The position numbers were made by a program, and so were the translations under genes. This document shows positions 62,699 to 64,000 of a stretch of DNA of 64,000 nucleotides, one piece after another; position 1 is the first letter of the stretch; every line of letters begins with the position of its first letter. The notes under the pieces are model-generated. The model was not told the DNA's origin. It saw nothing but the letters and a program-made list of their open reading frames with translations, and did no database searches. The stretch covers positions 901,793-965,792 of the forward strand of contig NZ_JAODIW010000008.1 of NCBI RefSeq assembly GCF_026586625.1, in the 5' to 3' direction. The DNA is from Halobium salinum. GTDB taxonomy: Archaea > Halobacteriota > Halobacteria > Halobacteriales > Haloferacaceae.

Positions 62699-63712
62699 TT
62701 ACTCGTCGAACCGCGCCAGTCGCTCCTCGGGGAGGGCGACGCCGACCCGGTCGCCGGGCGCCGGCGGGTCGACGGCGAACGCGTCGAGCGTCCGGTCGGC
62801 GGCGAGCGCGTCGCCGTCTCGGCCGCTCCCGTCGGCGACCGCTCCGACCGGGCCGTCGAGCGCGACGGTCACGCGGAAGGCGGCATCTTCGCGGACGGCG
62901 CGCTCGACGACTCCCTCCACGTCGCCGCGGCCCGGTGCGACGAGGGCGACGTGTTCGGGGCGAATCGCGACCGGGTCGCTTCCGCGTCCGGCGTCGGCGG
63001 CGTCGAACGCGACGACGTTCGAACCGGTGAAGCGCGCGACGAAGGGCGAAGCGGGGCGTTCGAACACGTCGTCGGGGGTGCCGTGCTGGACGACCTGCCC
63101 GTCGTGCATCACGGCGACGCGGTCGGCGAGCGCCCGCGCCGTCGTGCGGTCGTGGGTGACGTAGACGGCGGTCCGGTCGGCGAGGGTGTCGGCGAGGTCC
63201 CCGCGGAGGGCGGCGCGGGTGGGCGCGTCGAGCGCCGACAGGGGTTCGTCGAGGAGGAAGGCGTCGGGGGCGACCGCGAGCGACCGGGCGAGGGCGACGC
63301 GCTGACGCTCGCCTCCTGAAAGAGTAGGTGGATAGCGGTCGGCGAGGTCGGCGACCCCCAGCGAGTCCAGCAGCGAGCGGGCGTCGACCTCGGCGCCGTC
63401 GTCGAGGTAGCGCTCGCCGAAGCGTACGTTCTCGGCCACGGTCATGTGGGGGAACAGCGCGTAGTCCTGGAAGACGAAGCCGAAGTTCCGCGCCTCCGGG
63501 GGCAGGTCGCTCACGTCGCGGCCGTCGACGGCGACCCGGCCTTCACAGGAGTGGAACCCGGCGACCGCCTCCAAGAGGAGCGTCTTCCCGCTCCCGCTGG
63601 GACCGAGGACGACGAGCGTCTCGCCGGCGTCGGCGTCGAGAGCGGCGTCGACGACGAACGGTTCCGCACCCGGGGCGGTGAAGCGCGCCCGAATCTCGGC
63701 GTGGAGGCTCAC
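62699..63712 (-). CDS. Molybdate/tungstate ABC transporter ATPase (WtpC-like)
   Basis: 337 residues from the GTG at 63712. Walker A GPSGSGKT (37-44), signature LSGGERQR (131-138) and Walker B LLDEP (153-157) are complete. The C-terminal 100 residues form the TOBE-type regulatory domain (VAIRPEHVALVAPG). The order with the permease upstream and MOT1 downstream fits molybdate or tungstate uptake; other oxyanions are possible. A TTG at 63748 would add 12 residues and shorten the gap to the permease stop to 16 bases. Confidence 0.87.
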   Translation of the reverse strand: MSLHAEIRARFTAPGAEPFVVDAALDADAGETLVVLGPSGSGKTLLLEAVAGFHSCEGRVAVDGRDVSDLPPEARNFGFVFQDYALFPHMTVAENVRFGERYLDDGAEVDARSLLDSLGVADLADRYPPTLSGGERQRVALARSLAVAPDAFLLDEPLSALDAPTRAALRGDLADTLADRTAVYVTHDRTTARALADRVAVMHDGQVVQHGTPDDVFERPASPFVARFTGSNVVAFDAADAGRGSDPVAIRPEHVALVAPGRGDVEGVVERAVREDAAFRVTVALDGPVGAVADGSGRDGDALAADRTLDAFAVDPPAPGDRVGVALPEERLARFDE

Positions 63713-63764
63713 GACGCGGCCCCCACGGCGGTCGCGTTCACGTCCCAATTCTCGGCGGTCCCGT

Positions 63765-64000
63765 TCACGAACCCACCCCCACGCTCGTGTCGCCGGCGAC
63801 CCACCGGACGAGGAGGAAGATGGCGACGCTCATCGTCAGGAGGATGAACCCGACGGCGCTGCTCTCCGGGAGTGACCCGGAGGTGTACGTGTTGAAGATG
63901 AACACGGGGGCGTGCTGGCCCGTGACGGTCTCGCCGGCGACTGGGTAGAAGAACTCCACGTTGTAGGCGACGACGGCGACGGCGCCGAACTCCGAGACGG
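63765..64000 (-). CDS. ABC transporter permease (WtpB-like), 3' end only
   Basis: Runs off the window. The visible 78 residues read SEFGAVAVVAYNVEFFYPVAG, then APVFIFNTYTSGSLPES and a final membrane helix. The end of a molybdate/tungstate or sulfate-type permease typically has SEFGAV followed by a loop that contacts the ATPase. It belongs with wtpC, 52 bases downstream. The periplasmic binding protein is presumably just outside. Confidence 0.83.
   Translation of the reverse strand, partial: VSEFGAVAVVAYNVEFFYPVAGETVTGQHAPVFIFNTYTSGSLPESSAVGFILLTMSVAIFLLVRWVAGDTSVGVGS

Overview
The window is a chromosomal segment of a halophilic archaeon (class Halobacteria). The signs are high GC content, very acidic proteins, Tat (twin-arginine) signals joined to lipoboxes, and a PGF-type C-terminal anchor. 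AT-rich TATA elements sit 25-30 bases upstream of many start codons, often with no room for a leader. Archaeal marker genes include ribosomal protein S6e, SepF, a HARP-type RNase P protein, geranylgeranyl reductase, prephenate dehydratase and NOG1. I cannot assign the genus. I saw no rRNA, no convincing tRNA, no transposase and no CRISPR array. It reads as ordinary core and near-core chromosome, densely packed, with a few unusual intergenic regions.

Layout. 0-10 kb: end of a ROK sugar kinase, a DUF892 protein, an exported 5'-nucleotidase-like protein, an LVIVD-repeat surface protein, NifU, sepF, an exported subtilase and a DUF1028 protein. 10-22 kb: a membrane-anchored molybdopterin oxidoreductase, small haloarchaeal conserved proteins, a YgfZ-like protein, a geranylgeranyl reductase/phosphatase/ribbon-helix-helix run, a cupin, an exported EEP phosphatase, HARP, a BNR-repeat protein and an HNH nuclease. 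22.6-26.5 kb: a hairpin array, uvrA and a second structured intergenic region. 26.8-32.5 kb: a nicotinamidase-like hydrolase and three tandem exported HExxH proteins. 32.6-42.4 kb: S6e and neighbours, an APH-like kinase, a DHH phosphoesterase, a CobW GTPase, two divergent CxxC microproteins, a Zn-dependent dehydrogenase and divergent universal stress proteins. 42.6-52.8 kb: pheA, two Hsp20s, engB, a GNAT acetyltransferase, a 5-FTHF cyclo-ligase-like protein, a Dph6-like protein, two tandem TIGR00341 membrane proteins and a SIMPL lipoprotein. 52.9-64 kb: glutamate-cysteine ligase-like, a PQQ-propeller lipoprotein, nog1, XTP pyrophosphatase, SDR, a PIN-like protein, MFS, a MOT1-type molybdate transporter and a Wtp-type ABC transporter cut by the window end.

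Functional links. The right end holds two different molybdate/tungstate uptake systems (WtpBC and MOT1), and a sulfite-oxidase-type enzyme that needs the metal lies at 9.9-11.5 kb. Many genes carry export signals. The three tandem HExxH proteins look like one duplicated protease-like family held to the membrane in two different ways.

The most unusual structure is intergenic. First, a three-hairpin array downstream of uvrA has constant linkers and stems that differ in sequence yet stay perfectly paired. Second, two dispersed repeat families (two copies each) have outer stems closed by facing G-runs, and in each family one copy is compact while the other carries an inserted hairpin arm. Several proteins have changed catalytic residues: the 5'-nucleotidase, the APH-like kinase and one universal stress protein. 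A 17-base tandem duplication has rewritten the C-terminus of the MOT1 transporter.
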